Assembly: GCA_902805495.1 (NCBI GenBank) | Contig: CADCTH010000105.1 | Coordinates: 1 to 16,512, forward strand | Source: an uncultured Actinomycetospora sp. | GTDB taxonomy: Bacteria > Actinomycetota > Actinomycetes > Mycobacteriales > Pseudonocardiaceae | Reading direction: 5' to 3' | DNA length: 16,512 nucleotides | Shown: positions 7,208 through 13,394 of the stretch, piece by piece | Position numbering within the stretch: the stretch's first letter is position 1 | How the letters are laid out: each line of letters opens with the position of its first letter | Program-made: the position numbers and the translations under genes | Notes under the pieces: model-generated | Told to the model about the DNA's origin: nothing | Database searches by the model: none | Seen by the model: only the letters and a program-made list of their open reading frames with translations

Positions 7208-7963
7208 ATGGCTCGCACGACGTCCGGCCGGGCCCACCGCGGGTCCGGCGGTCCGGCGGTGGACGACGCTTCCGGGTCCCCGGCCCGGTCCACCGCGATC
7301 ACCGTCCGGAGGACGCGCCGGTACGCGTTCGCGGCCGGAGCGCTCTGGGCGGCGCAGGCCCTCATCTGGACCCTCGCGCCGAAGGTGCAGGCGGCCGAGC
7401 CACCGTCCGCCATCACCGACCGGCCGTTGTTCACGGTGTTCTGGTTCGCGATCATCGGTGCGGTCGCCTGTTCGGCTGCGGCCGTGCTCGGCCTGCTCCG
7501 GCAGCAGCGCGCCCTCGACGGGCGCGTCTCGGGCCCGGCCAGAGCAGCGGGATTCGCGGCCCTCGCCGTGCTGCTGCTGTCCGGCGTGGCCGCTGCCGCC
7601 GTCGTCGTGGCCGCGCTCGGCGTGGCCGAGGACCTGGGCCTCGCGGCACTGTCCCCGGCACTCAACGCGTCGGGGCTCCTGCTGCTGGCGACACTCGGCA
7701 CGTCCGCTGTCGCCCTCCGCCGTCGCGGCGGCGTGCTGCCCGGTCGGTGGGCAGCGCTGCCCACCGCGCTCGCCGTCCTCACGCTCCTCACCCTGGGCGC
7801 GATCGCGGCCAGCGGCTCGACGGCCACCTACGGGCTGGTCCTCGCCGTCGTGGTCGTCGCCGTCCACGGCGTCACGTGGGCGCTGCTGGGCTGGACGCAG
7901 AGCCCACGCACCGTCTCCCACCTGCGGAAGCGGGGGGATTCGAACCCCCGGTCACTCTCGTGA
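7208..7963 (+). CDS. Hypothetical six-helix integral membrane protein
   Basis: 251 aa, family not recognised. A cytosolic-looking N-terminus of about 40 residues rich in Arg, Gly and Ser is followed by six hydrophobic segments, beginning with YAFAAGALWAAQALIWTLA, then LFTVFWFAIIGAVACSAAAV and AALAVLLLSGVAAAAVVV, and ending with VLAVVVVAVHGVTWALLG. No catalytic motif or transporter signature is visible. ATG 7208 is preceded by GGAGAGA, about 3 nt upstream of the codon. The last 12 or so residues (RKRGDSNPRSLS) are encoded by the antisense of the 3' half of the tRNA-Ser gene and are unlikely to be functional protein sequence, although no earlier in-frame stop exists. Confidence 0.75.
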   Translation: MARTTSGRAHRGSGGPAVDDASGSPARSTAITVRRTRRYAFAAGALWAAQALIWTLAPKVQAAEPPSAITDRPLFTVFWFAIIGAVACSAAAVLGLLRQQRALDGRVSGPARAAGFAALAVLLLSGVAAAAVVVAALGVAEDLGLAALSPALNASGLLLLATLGTSAVALRRRGGVLPGRWAALPTALAVLTLLTLGAIAASGSTATYGLVLAVVVVAVHGVTWALLGWTQSPRTVSHLRKRGDSNPRSLS

Positions 7964-8009
7964 CGTCCGCTTTCAAGGCGGATGCAATCGGCCGCTCTGC
8001 CACGCTTCC
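7925..8009 (-). tRNA. tRNA-Ser (anticodon TGA)
   Basis: The minus strand folds as a class II tRNA. The acceptor arms GGAAGCG and CGCTTCC pair fully. The D stem GCA/TGC has 3 bp. The anticodon stem TCCGC/GCGGA holds the loop CTTGAAA, giving anticodon TGA. A long variable arm has a GTCAC/GTGAC stem. The T stem GGGGG/CCCCC encloses TTCGAAT. The discriminator base is G, as usual for serine, and CCA is not encoded (CAGG follows). It reads UCA and other UCN codons. It lies about 20 nt downstream of the marR stop on the same strand. Confidence 0.97.
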
Positions 8010-8016
8010 GCGGGCC

Positions 8017-8022
8017 AGGGTA
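8017..8022 (-). promoter_or_regulatory. Candidate -10 element of tRNA-Ser
   Basis: TACCCT on the minus strand ends 7 nt before the mature tRNA 5' base, predicting initiation at 8010 or 8009, with almost no 5' leader. No clear -35 is seen. The tRNA could also be cut from a marR read-through transcript. Confidence 0.35.
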
Positions 8023-8029
8023 GGGCCGG

Positions 8030-8500
8030 TCAGGAGTCGGCGCGCAGCTTGGTCTGGACGCGCTCGAAGACGTCGCCGATGACCTTGCGCTCGTGGTCGT
8101 CGAGCAGGTCGACGAAGTGGGCGCGCACGCCCTCGAGGTGGTCGGGAGCGGCGCGCTGGAGCAGGTCGAAGCCCTTGTCGGTGAGGACCGCGAACACCCC
8201 GCGGCCGTCGGACGGGCAGAGCTCGCGGCGCACCAGGCCGTCGGCCTCGAGCCGCGAGACCTGGTGGGACAGCCGCGACTTCGACGCGACGACCTCGTCG
8301 GCGAGCAGGCTCATCCGCATCCGGTGGTCCTGCTGCTCGGAGAGGCGCACGAGGATCTCGTAGTCGGCGAGCGAGAGGCCGTGGGCGTCGGACAGCTCGC
8401 GGTTGAGGCGTCCGGCCAGCAGCGCCTGGCCCGCGATGTAGTTGCGCCACGCGTGCCACTCGGCGGGATCGAGCCAGCGTGGCTCCTGCTCGGAAGCCAT
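8030..8500 (-). CDS. MarR-family winged-helix transcriptional regulator
   Basis: 156 aa, usual MarR length. A first helix (WHAWRNYIAGQALLAGRLNR) is followed by LSLADYEILVRL and the DNA-recognition region SLLADEVVASKSRLSHQVSRL. The wing reads RRELCPSDGRGVFAVLTDKG, with a single Cys95 at its base, and dimerisation helices end the protein. MarR proteins usually repress a neighbouring gene and release DNA when they bind an aromatic ligand or are oxidised. The open frame extends to 8524, but ATG 8500 starts exactly at the position predicted by TACCCT at 8507-8512, so a leaderless start is chosen. It is divergent from the quinone oxidoreductase, with 77 nt between the start codons, making that gene the likely target. 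Confidence 0.92.
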   Translation of the reverse strand: MASEQEPRWLDPAEWHAWRNYIAGQALLAGRLNRELSDAHGLSLADYEILVRLSEQQDHRMRMSLLADEVVASKSRLSHQVSRLEADGLVRRELCPSDGRGVFAVLTDKGFDLLQRAAPDHLEGVRAHFVDLLDDHERKVIGDVFERVQTKLRADS

Positions 8501-8506
8501 CGCACG

Positions 8507-8512
8507 AGGGTA
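8507..8512 (-). promoter_or_regulatory. Candidate -10 element for leaderless marR transcript
   Basis: TACCCT on the minus strand is followed by exactly 6 nt and then ATG 8500, so the predicted +1 is the A of the start codon. No Shine-Dalgarno sequence is present. Confidence 0.5.
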
Positions 8513-8557
8513 CTGCGGGAACACCTACTCGCGGTACGGGACGCGGCGGTCGCGCGT

Positions 8558-8571
8558 CGGCGCTAGCGTCG
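8558..8571. promoter_or_regulatory. Possible MarR operator over the oxidoreductase -10
   Basis: CGGCGCTAGCGTCG is a 14-bp inverted repeat with one mismatched pair and a perfect core CGCTAGCG (8561-8568). It overlaps the proposed -10 of the oxidoreductase gene, where a bound repressor would block transcription. Confidence 0.35.
8564..8569 (+). promoter_or_regulatory. Candidate -10 element of the quinone oxidoreductase gene
   Basis: TAGCGT ends 8 nt before GTG 8578, so the transcript would have a leader of 0-2 nt. No Shine-Dalgarno sequence is present. Confidence 0.4.
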
Positions 8572-8577
8572 CGCGCC

Positions 8578-9570
8578 GTGTACGCGATCAGCATCCGCGA
8601 GCCCGGCGGTCCCGACGTCCTCGAGTGGACCGAGCACCCCGACCCCGAACCCGGCCCGGGCGAGGTGGTCGTCGACGTCGTCGCGTCGGCGGTCAACCGG
8701 GCCGACGTCCTGCAGCGCCAGGGCAACTACCCGCCGCCGGCCGGCGCCTCGGAGGTCCCGGGACTGGAGTGCGCGGGGCGCATCGCGTCGCTCGGCGACG
8801 GGGTCGAGGGCTGGTCGGTCGGCGACCCGGTCTGCGCGCTGCTGGCGGGCGGCGGCTACGCCGAGAAGGTCGCGGTGCCCGCGCCGCAGCTGATGCCCGT
8901 CCCGGACGGCGTGTCGCTCACCGACGCGGGCGGGCTGCCCGAGGTCGCGTGCACGGTGTGGTCGAACCTCACGCTGGCGGGGCGCCTGCAGGCGGGCGAG
9001 ACGCTGCTCGTGCACGGCGGGACGGGCGGCATCGGGACGCACGCGATCCAGATCGGCAAGGCGCTCGGCGCGCGCGTGCTGGCCACCGCGGGCTCCCCCG
9101 AGCGCCTGCAGACCTGCCTCGACCTGGGCGCCGACGTCGCCATCGACTACCACGACGACCTGCCCAGCGAGGTCGCGAGCGCCACCGACGACCGCGGCGC
9201 CGACGTCATCCTCGACAACATGGGCGCCTCGAACCTCAAGGCGAACCTCACCTCGCTCGCGATCGGCGGGCGCCTGGTGATCATCGGGCTGATGGGCGGG
9301 GCGAAGACCGAGATCAACCTCGGCTCGATGCTCGGCCGGCGCCTGTCGATCAGCGCCACGACCCTGCGCGGGCGCGAGGTCGAGGGCCCCGACGGCAAGG
9401 GCGCGATCGTCGCCGCGACCCGCGAGCAGGTGTGGCCGCTGATCGGCCAGGGCCGGGTGCGTCCCGTGATCCACGAGTACGTCCCGGTCGCCGAGGCCTC
9501 GCGCGCCCACGCGGCGCTCGACGAGGGCGGCGTCATCGGCAAGCTCGTGCTCGTGGTGCGCGACGAGTGA
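8578..9570 (+). CDS. NAD(P)H-quinone oxidoreductase, zinc-free MDR (PIG3-like) family
   Basis: 330 aa, matching the family length. The N-terminal GroES-like domain has VVASAVNRADVLQRQGNYPPPAG and VPGLECAGRI. The cofactor-binding Rossmann domain has HGGTGGIGTHAIQIGKALGA (GGTGGIG at 147-153), which fits NAD(P)H binding, and there is no zinc-ligand cluster. Members reduce quinones or other enones in the cytosol. The protein fits the PIG3-type subgroup and, by position, the M. tuberculosis Rv3777 slot. GTG 8578 is preferred because upstream codons overlap the promoter and the N-terminus VYAISIREPGGP is standard; the frame is open further upstream. It is divergent from marR and probably regulated by it. 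Its stop touches the shared terminator palindrome. Confidence 0.93.
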   Translation: MYAISIREPGGPDVLEWTEHPDPEPGPGEVVVDVVASAVNRADVLQRQGNYPPPAGASEVPGLECAGRIASLGDGVEGWSVGDPVCALLAGGGYAEKVAVPAPQLMPVPDGVSLTDAGGLPEVACTVWSNLTLAGRLQAGETLLVHGGTGGIGTHAIQIGKALGARVLATAGSPERLQTCLDLGADVAIDYHDDLPSEVASATDDRGADVILDNMGASNLKANLTSLAIGGRLVIIGLMGGAKTEINLGSMLGRRLSISATTLRGREVEGPDGKGAIVAATREQVWPLIGQGRVRPVIHEYVPVAEASRAHAALDEGGVIGKLVLVVRDE

Positions 9571-9643
9571 GGTGCGCTCCGCGCTCGTGAGCGGGGATCG
9601 GTGCTCCGGCACCGAGAAGTGCTCACGTGCGCGCAGCGCACCT
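9570..9643. terminator. Bidirectional terminator: 74-nt imperfect palindrome
   Basis: Outer arms 9570-9592 and 9621-9643 are inverted repeats with 21 of 23 positions pairing, starting AGGTGCGCT and ending AGCGCACCT. Inside is a second hairpin, CGGTGC-TCCG-GCACCG (9599-9614). The structure fills the gap between two convergent genes and overlaps both stop codons by one or two bases. No U-tract is visible, as is common in actinobacteria. Confidence 0.8.
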
Positions 9644-10859
9644 ACAGCCGGGCGAGCGCGCTCACGAGCGTGTCGATCTCGGCGCGGGTGCTGTAGTGCG
9701 CCAGCCCCACGCGCACGACGCCGCCCACCTCGGCCCCGCCGAGCACCTCGAGCGCGCCCGTGTCGCCGGTGTCGGTGACGACGCAGACGCCGTGCTCGGC
9801 GGCACGCTCGGCGACCTCGCGCGCGGTGCGCCCGGCGACGGTGAAGGCGACGACCGGGATCCGGCGCGGCGGTTCGCCGATGACCATGACCCCGGGCAGG
9901 AAGCGCAGCTCGGAGACCAGGTACGCCGTGAGGTCGTCCTGGTGCGAGCGCACCGAGCTCATCGAGGTGAGCACGCGGTCGCGGCGCGAGCCGTGGGCGG
10001 TGTCGTCGAGGTCGGCGAGGTAGTCCACCGACGCGACGAGCCCGGCGAGCAGGGCCCAGGGGGCGTCGCCCACCTCGAGGCGCTCGGGCCCGCGGGCGGA
10101 CGCGTCGAGCGAGGCCGCGGGCAGCCGGTCGAGCAGGTCGGGCGTGCGGAACACCAGCGCGCCCACGGGCGGCCCGCCCCAGGCCGCGGCCGAGAGCACC
10201 ATGACGTCGGCGCCCATCGTCTCGAGGTCCAGCGGCAGGTACGGCGCCGCGGCGCTGGCGTCGACGACGATCAGCGGCTCGATGCCCGTGCCCCGGTGCG
10301 GCAGGGCGTGCACCTTGCGGGCGATCGCCGCCACCTCGGTGCGCGTGCCGATCGCCGGGCAGGCCGCGGTGACGGCGACGACGCGGGTGCGCTCGCCCAG
10401 GATCTCGTCGAACTGCCAGCTGGGGAGCTCGCACGTCTCGACGTCGATCTCGGCGGTGCGCAGCCGCCCGCCGGCGCGGTGCGCGGCGCGCTCCCACGGG
10501 GCCACGTTGGCGAGGTCGTCGAGGCGCGAGACCACGACCTCGTCGCCGAGGGCCCACTCGGCGCCGAGGGCGTCGGCGAGGCGCTCGATCAGCGCCGCCG
10601 GGCCGGGCCCGAGGACGACGCCCTTGGGGTCCGCGCCCACGAGGTCGGCGATCGCGCGGCGCGCCGCCTCGACGATGGCGCCACCGCGCTTGGACGCGGG
10701 GTAGACGCCGCCCGGGCGCGACACGGGCGCCCGCAGCGCCGAGGACACGGCGGTGGCGACCTGCTCCGGGACCTGCATACCCGTGGGTCCGTCGAGGTGC
10801 GCCCATCCGTCGCCCAGGGCCGGCACGAGGCCGCGGACCCGGGCGACGTCGAAGGACAC
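9642..10859 (-). CDS. Cysteine desulfurase-like class V aminotransferase family protein lacking the PLP lysine (Rv3778c-like)
   Basis: 405 aa, class V aminotransferase fold. Recognisable parts are VSRLDDLANVAPWERAA, then VVVDASAAAPYLPLDL with the PLP-ring Asp, and the C-terminal GVVRVGLAHYST. Where cysteine desulfurases have S-x-H-K-x-x-G-P, this protein has SAAAWGGP (223-230). Ala226 replaces the Schiff-base Lys and Ala225 the His, and the codons are clear. From memory, M. tuberculosis Rv3778c has the same departure (AHAWGGPP), so this is a conserved subfamily rather than a recent lesion. Activity is unknown. GTG 10859 is chosen because TACCCT lies 8 nt upstream and the N-terminus VSFDVARVRGL matches the family; the frame is open to 10886. 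It converges with the oxidoreductase and is divergent from bpa. Confidence 0.9.
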   Translation of the reverse strand: MSFDVARVRGLVPALGDGWAHLDGPTGMQVPEQVATAVSSALRAPVSRPGGVYPASKRGGAIVEAARRAIADLVGADPKGVVLGPGPAALIERLADALGAEWALGDEVVVSRLDDLANVAPWERAAHRAGGRLRTAEIDVETCELPSWQFDEILGERTRVVAVTAACPAIGTRTEVAAIARKVHALPHRGTGIEPLIVVDASAAAPYLPLDLETMGADVMVLSAAAWGGPPVGALVFRTPDLLDRLPAASLDASARGPERLEVGDAPWALLAGLVASVDYLADLDDTAHGSRRDRVLTSMSSVRSHQDDLTAYLVSELRFLPGVMVIGEPPRRIPVVAFTVAGRTAREVAERAAEHGVCVVTDTGDTGALEVLGGAEVGGVVRVGLAHYSTRAEIDTLVSALARL

Positions 10860-10867
10860 GCCTTCGG

Positions 10868-10873
10868 AGGGTA
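10868..10873 (-). promoter_or_regulatory. Candidate -10 element of the aminotransferase-like gene
   Basis: TACCCT on the minus strand lies 8 nt before GTG 10859, predicting a 0-2 nt leader. No ribosome site precedes the GTG. Confidence 0.4.
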
Positions 10874-10967
10874 CGGAGCGGCCCACCGGGCGGCGACGGT
10901 GGTCAGCTCAGGTGACGCCGCGGGGCGCCGGGCGGCGCCGCTCGCCGACGGGTGGAGGATGGAGGGC

Positions 10968-11546
10968 ATGAGCGAGGCCACCGGTGACCGCACGCCCACG
11001 CCCGGCGACCAGGTGATGGTCGTGGGGCCCGACGGCCAGCCGGTGGGGACGGTGCGGGTCCCCGGCGGCGAGGACGGTGCCGCCGACGACGCCGCCGGCG
11101 ACGGCACGGGCGAGGCGCCCGCCGAGCGCGAGAACCTGTCGGGCGCCGTCGAGGAGCCCGCCAAGGTCATGCGCATCGGCATGATGATCAAGCAGCTGCT
11201 CGAGGAGGTCCGCGGCACCGACCTCGACGACGCCAGCCGCGGGCGGCTGCGCGAGATCCACGCCTCGTCGCTGCGCGAGCTCGAGACCGCCCTGTCGCCC
11301 GACCTGCGCGAGGAGCTCGAGCGGCTCGTCGAGCCGTTCGGCAGCGAGGAGCCGCCGTCGGCGGGCGAGCTGCGCGTCGCGCAGGCCCAGCTCGTCGGCT
11401 GGCTCGAGGGGCTGTTCCACGGGATCCAGACGGCACTGGTGGCCCAGCAGATGGCCGCCAAGGTGCAGCTCGAGCAGATGCGCCGGGGTCTGCCGAGCGG
11501 CTCGTCGGCGGGCGCCGGCGGCGGCACGACCGGCCAGTACCTCTGA
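10968..11546 (+). CDS. bpa: Bacterial proteasome activator Bpa (PafE)
   Basis: 192 aa against about 175 in M. tuberculosis (Rv3780). Bpa is an ATP-independent activator. It forms a dodecameric ring on the 20S proteasome and opens the gate for unfolded substrates. The N-terminal about 60 residues are polar and probably disordered. The helical core begins EEPAKVMRIGMMIKQLLEEV (near residue 66) and includes LREIHASSLRELETALSPDL and AQAQLVGWLEGLFHGIQTAL. The last four residues are GQYL (189-192), the motif that docks between proteasome alpha subunits. ATG 10968 has GGAGG at 10954-10958, 9 nt upstream; an in-frame ATG at 10959 is the alternative. The longer open frame upstream is antisense to the aminotransferase-like gene. 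The proteasome genes themselves are not in this window. Confidence 0.96.
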   Translation: MSEATGDRTPTPGDQVMVVGPDGQPVGTVRVPGGEDGAADDAAGDGTGEAPAERENLSGAVEEPAKVMRIGMMIKQLLEEVRGTDLDDASRGRLREIHASSLRELETALSPDLREELERLVEPFGSEEPPSAGELRVAQAQLVGWLEGLFHGIQTALVAQQMAAKVQLEQMRRGLPSGSSAGAGGGTTGQYL

Positions 11547-11588
11547 GCGCGGGACCGCCGCGACAGGCCCGTGCCGTGGGCTCCCGGC

Positions 11589-11603
11589 GCGCACCCGGTG
11601 CGC
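11589..11603. promoter_or_regulatory. 15-bp perfect palindrome upstream of the wzm -10
   Basis: GCGCACC-C-GGTGCGC ends 3 nt before the proposed -10 (11607-11612), in the -10/-35 spacer. A regulator bound here would control the galactan exporter operon. Chance occurrence cannot be excluded at this GC content. Confidence 0.3.
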
Positions 11604-11606
11604 AGG

Positions 11607-11612
11607 TACCCT
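11607..11612 (+). promoter_or_regulatory. Candidate -10 element of the wzm-wzt-glfT1 operon
   Basis: TACCCT ends 8 nt before GTG 11621, predicting a leader of 0-2 nt. This element decides the start codon of wzm. Confidence 0.45.
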
Positions 11613-11620
11613 CACCCGAC

Positions 11621-12574
11621 GTGGCCGTCCCCGCTCTCGCGCGCCAGGACGCCGACGACCCGGCGTCCGTGGAATCCGCGCCCTCACCGCGCAGCTGGGG
11701 ACGTGCGTTCGACGACATCCGCAAGGCCGTGGCCCAGCGCGAGCTGTGGGGTCACCTGGGCTGGCAGGACATCAAGCAGCGGTACCGCCGCTCGGTGATC
11801 GGGCCGCTGTGGATCACGATCAGCATGGCCGTCACGGCCGCGGCGCTCGGCGGGCTGTACTCCCAGCTCTTCGGCCAGCCCATCGGCACCTTCATGCCGT
11901 ACGTGACCGTCGGCTTCATGATCTGGTACTTCATCAGCGCCTGCGTGCTGGAGGGCACCGAGACCTTCATCGCCAACGAGGGCCTCATCCGCTTCCTGCC
12001 CGCGCCGCTGATGATCTACGTCTTCCGGACCGTGTGGCGGCAGATCCTCTTCTTCGCCCACAACGTCGTGGTCTACGTGATCGTGCTCGCGATCTTCTTC
12101 AACCAGCTCGACGAGCCCTACCGGATGATCAACGTCGTCCCCGGCACCAGCGGCCAGCCCGGCATCCTGCACCCCGGACTGAGCTGGTGGGCGCTGCTCG
12201 CGATCCCCGCGTTCGTGCTGATCGTGATCAACGGGCTGTGGGTGACGCTGCTGTTCGGGATCATCTCGGCGCGCTTCCGCGACATCCCGCCGGTGGTGTC
12301 CAGCTTCATGCAGCTGTTCTTCACCATGACGCCGATCATCTGGACCACCGACCTGCTCAGCGGCGGCGCGCCCGGGAGCATCAAGGCGATCATCGAGCAG
12401 CTGGCGAAGCTGAACCCCTTCTACCACTTCATCGAGATCTTCCGGGCCCCGTTGGTCGGCCAGGTCCAGAGCTGGACGCACTGGGCGGTCGTCGGCGGCA
12501 TCACCGTGGTCGGGTGGACACTGGCGCTCGTGGCACTGCGCAACTACCGATCCCGCGTCGCGTACTGGGTGTGA
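11621..12574 (+). CDS. wzm: ABC-2 type transporter permease, galactan exporter subunit (Wzm/RfbD-like)
   Basis: 317 aa. A cytosolic N-terminus of about 60 residues carries the family hallmark ELWGHLGWQDIKQRYRRSVI-GPLW. About six membrane segments follow (near residues 63-85, 93-113, 130-165, 187-215, 225-247 and 288-308). ABC-2 permeases of this class pair with a Wzt ATPase to move lipid-linked polysaccharide across the membrane. The mycobacterial homologue (Rv3783) exports the lipid-linked galactan of arabinogalactan, and the neighbours wzt and glfT1 support the same role here. GTG 11621 is chosen from the leaderless promoter; the frame is open to 11576 and 11571, but those codons would lie upstream of the -10. 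The wzt gene follows after 22 nt. Confidence 0.94.
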   Translation: MAVPALARQDADDPASVESAPSPRSWGRAFDDIRKAVAQRELWGHLGWQDIKQRYRRSVIGPLWITISMAVTAAALGGLYSQLFGQPIGTFMPYVTVGFMIWYFISACVLEGTETFIANEGLIRFLPAPLMIYVFRTVWRQILFFAHNVVVYVIVLAIFFNQLDEPYRMINVVPGTSGQPGILHPGLSWWALLAIPAFVLIVINGLWVTLLFGIISARFRDIPPVVSSFMQLFFTMTPIIWTTDLLSGGAPGSIKAIIEQLAKLNPFYHFIEIFRAPLVGQVQSWTHWAVVGGITVVGWTLALVALRNYRSRVAYWV

Positions 12575-12576
12575 GC

Positions 12577-12597
12577 ATGGCCAAGAGGAAGATCTGA
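12577..12597 (+). other. Possible six-codon ORF between wzm and wzt
   Basis: ATG GCC AAG AGG AAG ATC TGA (MAKRKI) begins 2 nt after the wzm stop, and its TGA shares one base with the wzt ATG (TGATG). The AAGAGGAAG inside it also serves as the wzt ribosome site. It could couple translation or be incidental. Confidence 0.15.
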
Positions 12598-13394
12598 TGG
12601 TCAGCATCGAGGTCCGCGGGGCCTCCGTCGAGTTCCCGATCTTCGACGCCAAGAACCGGTCGTTGAAGAAGTCCGTCCTCGGGCGCGCGGGCGGGCGGAT
12701 CAGCGCGCAGAAGGTGCCGGTGGTCGAGGCGCTGCGCGACATCGACCTGACGCTGGGCCAGGGCGACCGCGTCGGGCTCGTGGGACACAACGGCGCGGGC
12801 AAGTCCACGCTGCTGCGCCTGCTCGCGGGCATCTACGAGCCGACGCGCGGGCGGGCGTCGATCCGCGGCCGCGTGGCGCCGGTGTTCGACCTCGCCGTCG
12901 GTATGGACCCGGAGATCTCCGGCTACGAGAACATCCTCATCCGCGGGCTCTTCCTCGGCATGAACCGGCGCGAGATGGAGCGCCGCGTCGACGAGATCGC
13001 CGAGTTCACCGAGCTCGGCGACTACCTCGACATGCCGCTGCGGACCTACTCGACGGGCATGCGCGTGCGGCTCGCGCTGGGCGTCGTCACCTCGATCGAC
13101 CCCGAGATCCTCATCCTCGACGAGGGCATCGGCGCCGTGGACGCGGCGTTCCTGGAGAAGGCCCGCGACCGCCTGCGCGACCTCGTCGGCCGCTCCGGGA
13201 TGCTCGTGTTCGCGTCGCACTCCGACGAGTTCCTGGTCGAGCTCTGCGACACCGCGATCTGGATGGACGGCGGTGTCATCCGCGAGCAGGGCCCGCTGCG
13301 CGACGTCGTCAGCCACTACAAGGGCCGCGACGTCTTCGAGGGCCTGAGCCCGGAGACGCTGCGCCGGCTCGACGGCGTCGAGGCCGGCGGGTGA
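12597..13394 (+). CDS. wzt: ABC transporter ATP-binding protein, galactan exporter subunit (Wzt/RfbE-like)
   Basis: 265 aa, a single nucleotide-binding domain. The Walker A is GHNGAGKST (63-71, Lys69), the ABC signature YSTGMRVRLAL starts at 151, the Walker B is ILILDEG (Asp175, Glu176), and the H-loop is His208 in FASHSDEF. The short signature YSTGM in place of LSGGQ is typical of polysaccharide exporters. There is no C-terminal carbohydrate-binding domain of the kind found in O-antigen Wzt proteins that recognise a capped chain. The length therefore matches mycobacterial Rv3781. It powers export of lipid-linked galactan with Wzm. GAGGAA at 12585-12590 lies 6 nt before the ATG. The stop overlaps the glfT1 start by four bases (GTGA), indicating translational coupling. 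Confidence 0.95.
   Translation: MVSIEVRGASVEFPIFDAKNRSLKKSVLGRAGGRISAQKVPVVEALRDIDLTLGQGDRVGLVGHNGAGKSTLLRLLAGIYEPTRGRASIRGRVAPVFDLAVGMDPEISGYENILIRGLFLGMNRREMERRVDEIAEFTELGDYLDMPLRTYSTGMRVRLALGVVTSIDPEILILDEGIGAVDAAFLEKARDRLRDLVGRSGMLVFASHSDEFLVELCDTAIWMDGGVIREQGPLRDVVSHYKGRDVFEGLSPETLRRLDGVEAGG

Noticed and set aside
6214..8082. 622-codon open frame on the plus strand
   Set aside because: It runs antisense through the SDR and out of frame through the membrane-protein gene and tRNA; no family motif.
8563..10806. 747-codon open frame on the minus strand
   Set aside because: It overlaps the aminotransferase-like gene in another frame and the antisense of the oxidoreductase; Arg/Ala/Gly-rich and without domains.
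11684..12832. 382-codon minus-strand frame and a 283-codon plus-strand frame over wzm
   Set aside because: Both lack motifs and membrane segments, whereas the wzm frame has the full ABC-2 permease pattern.
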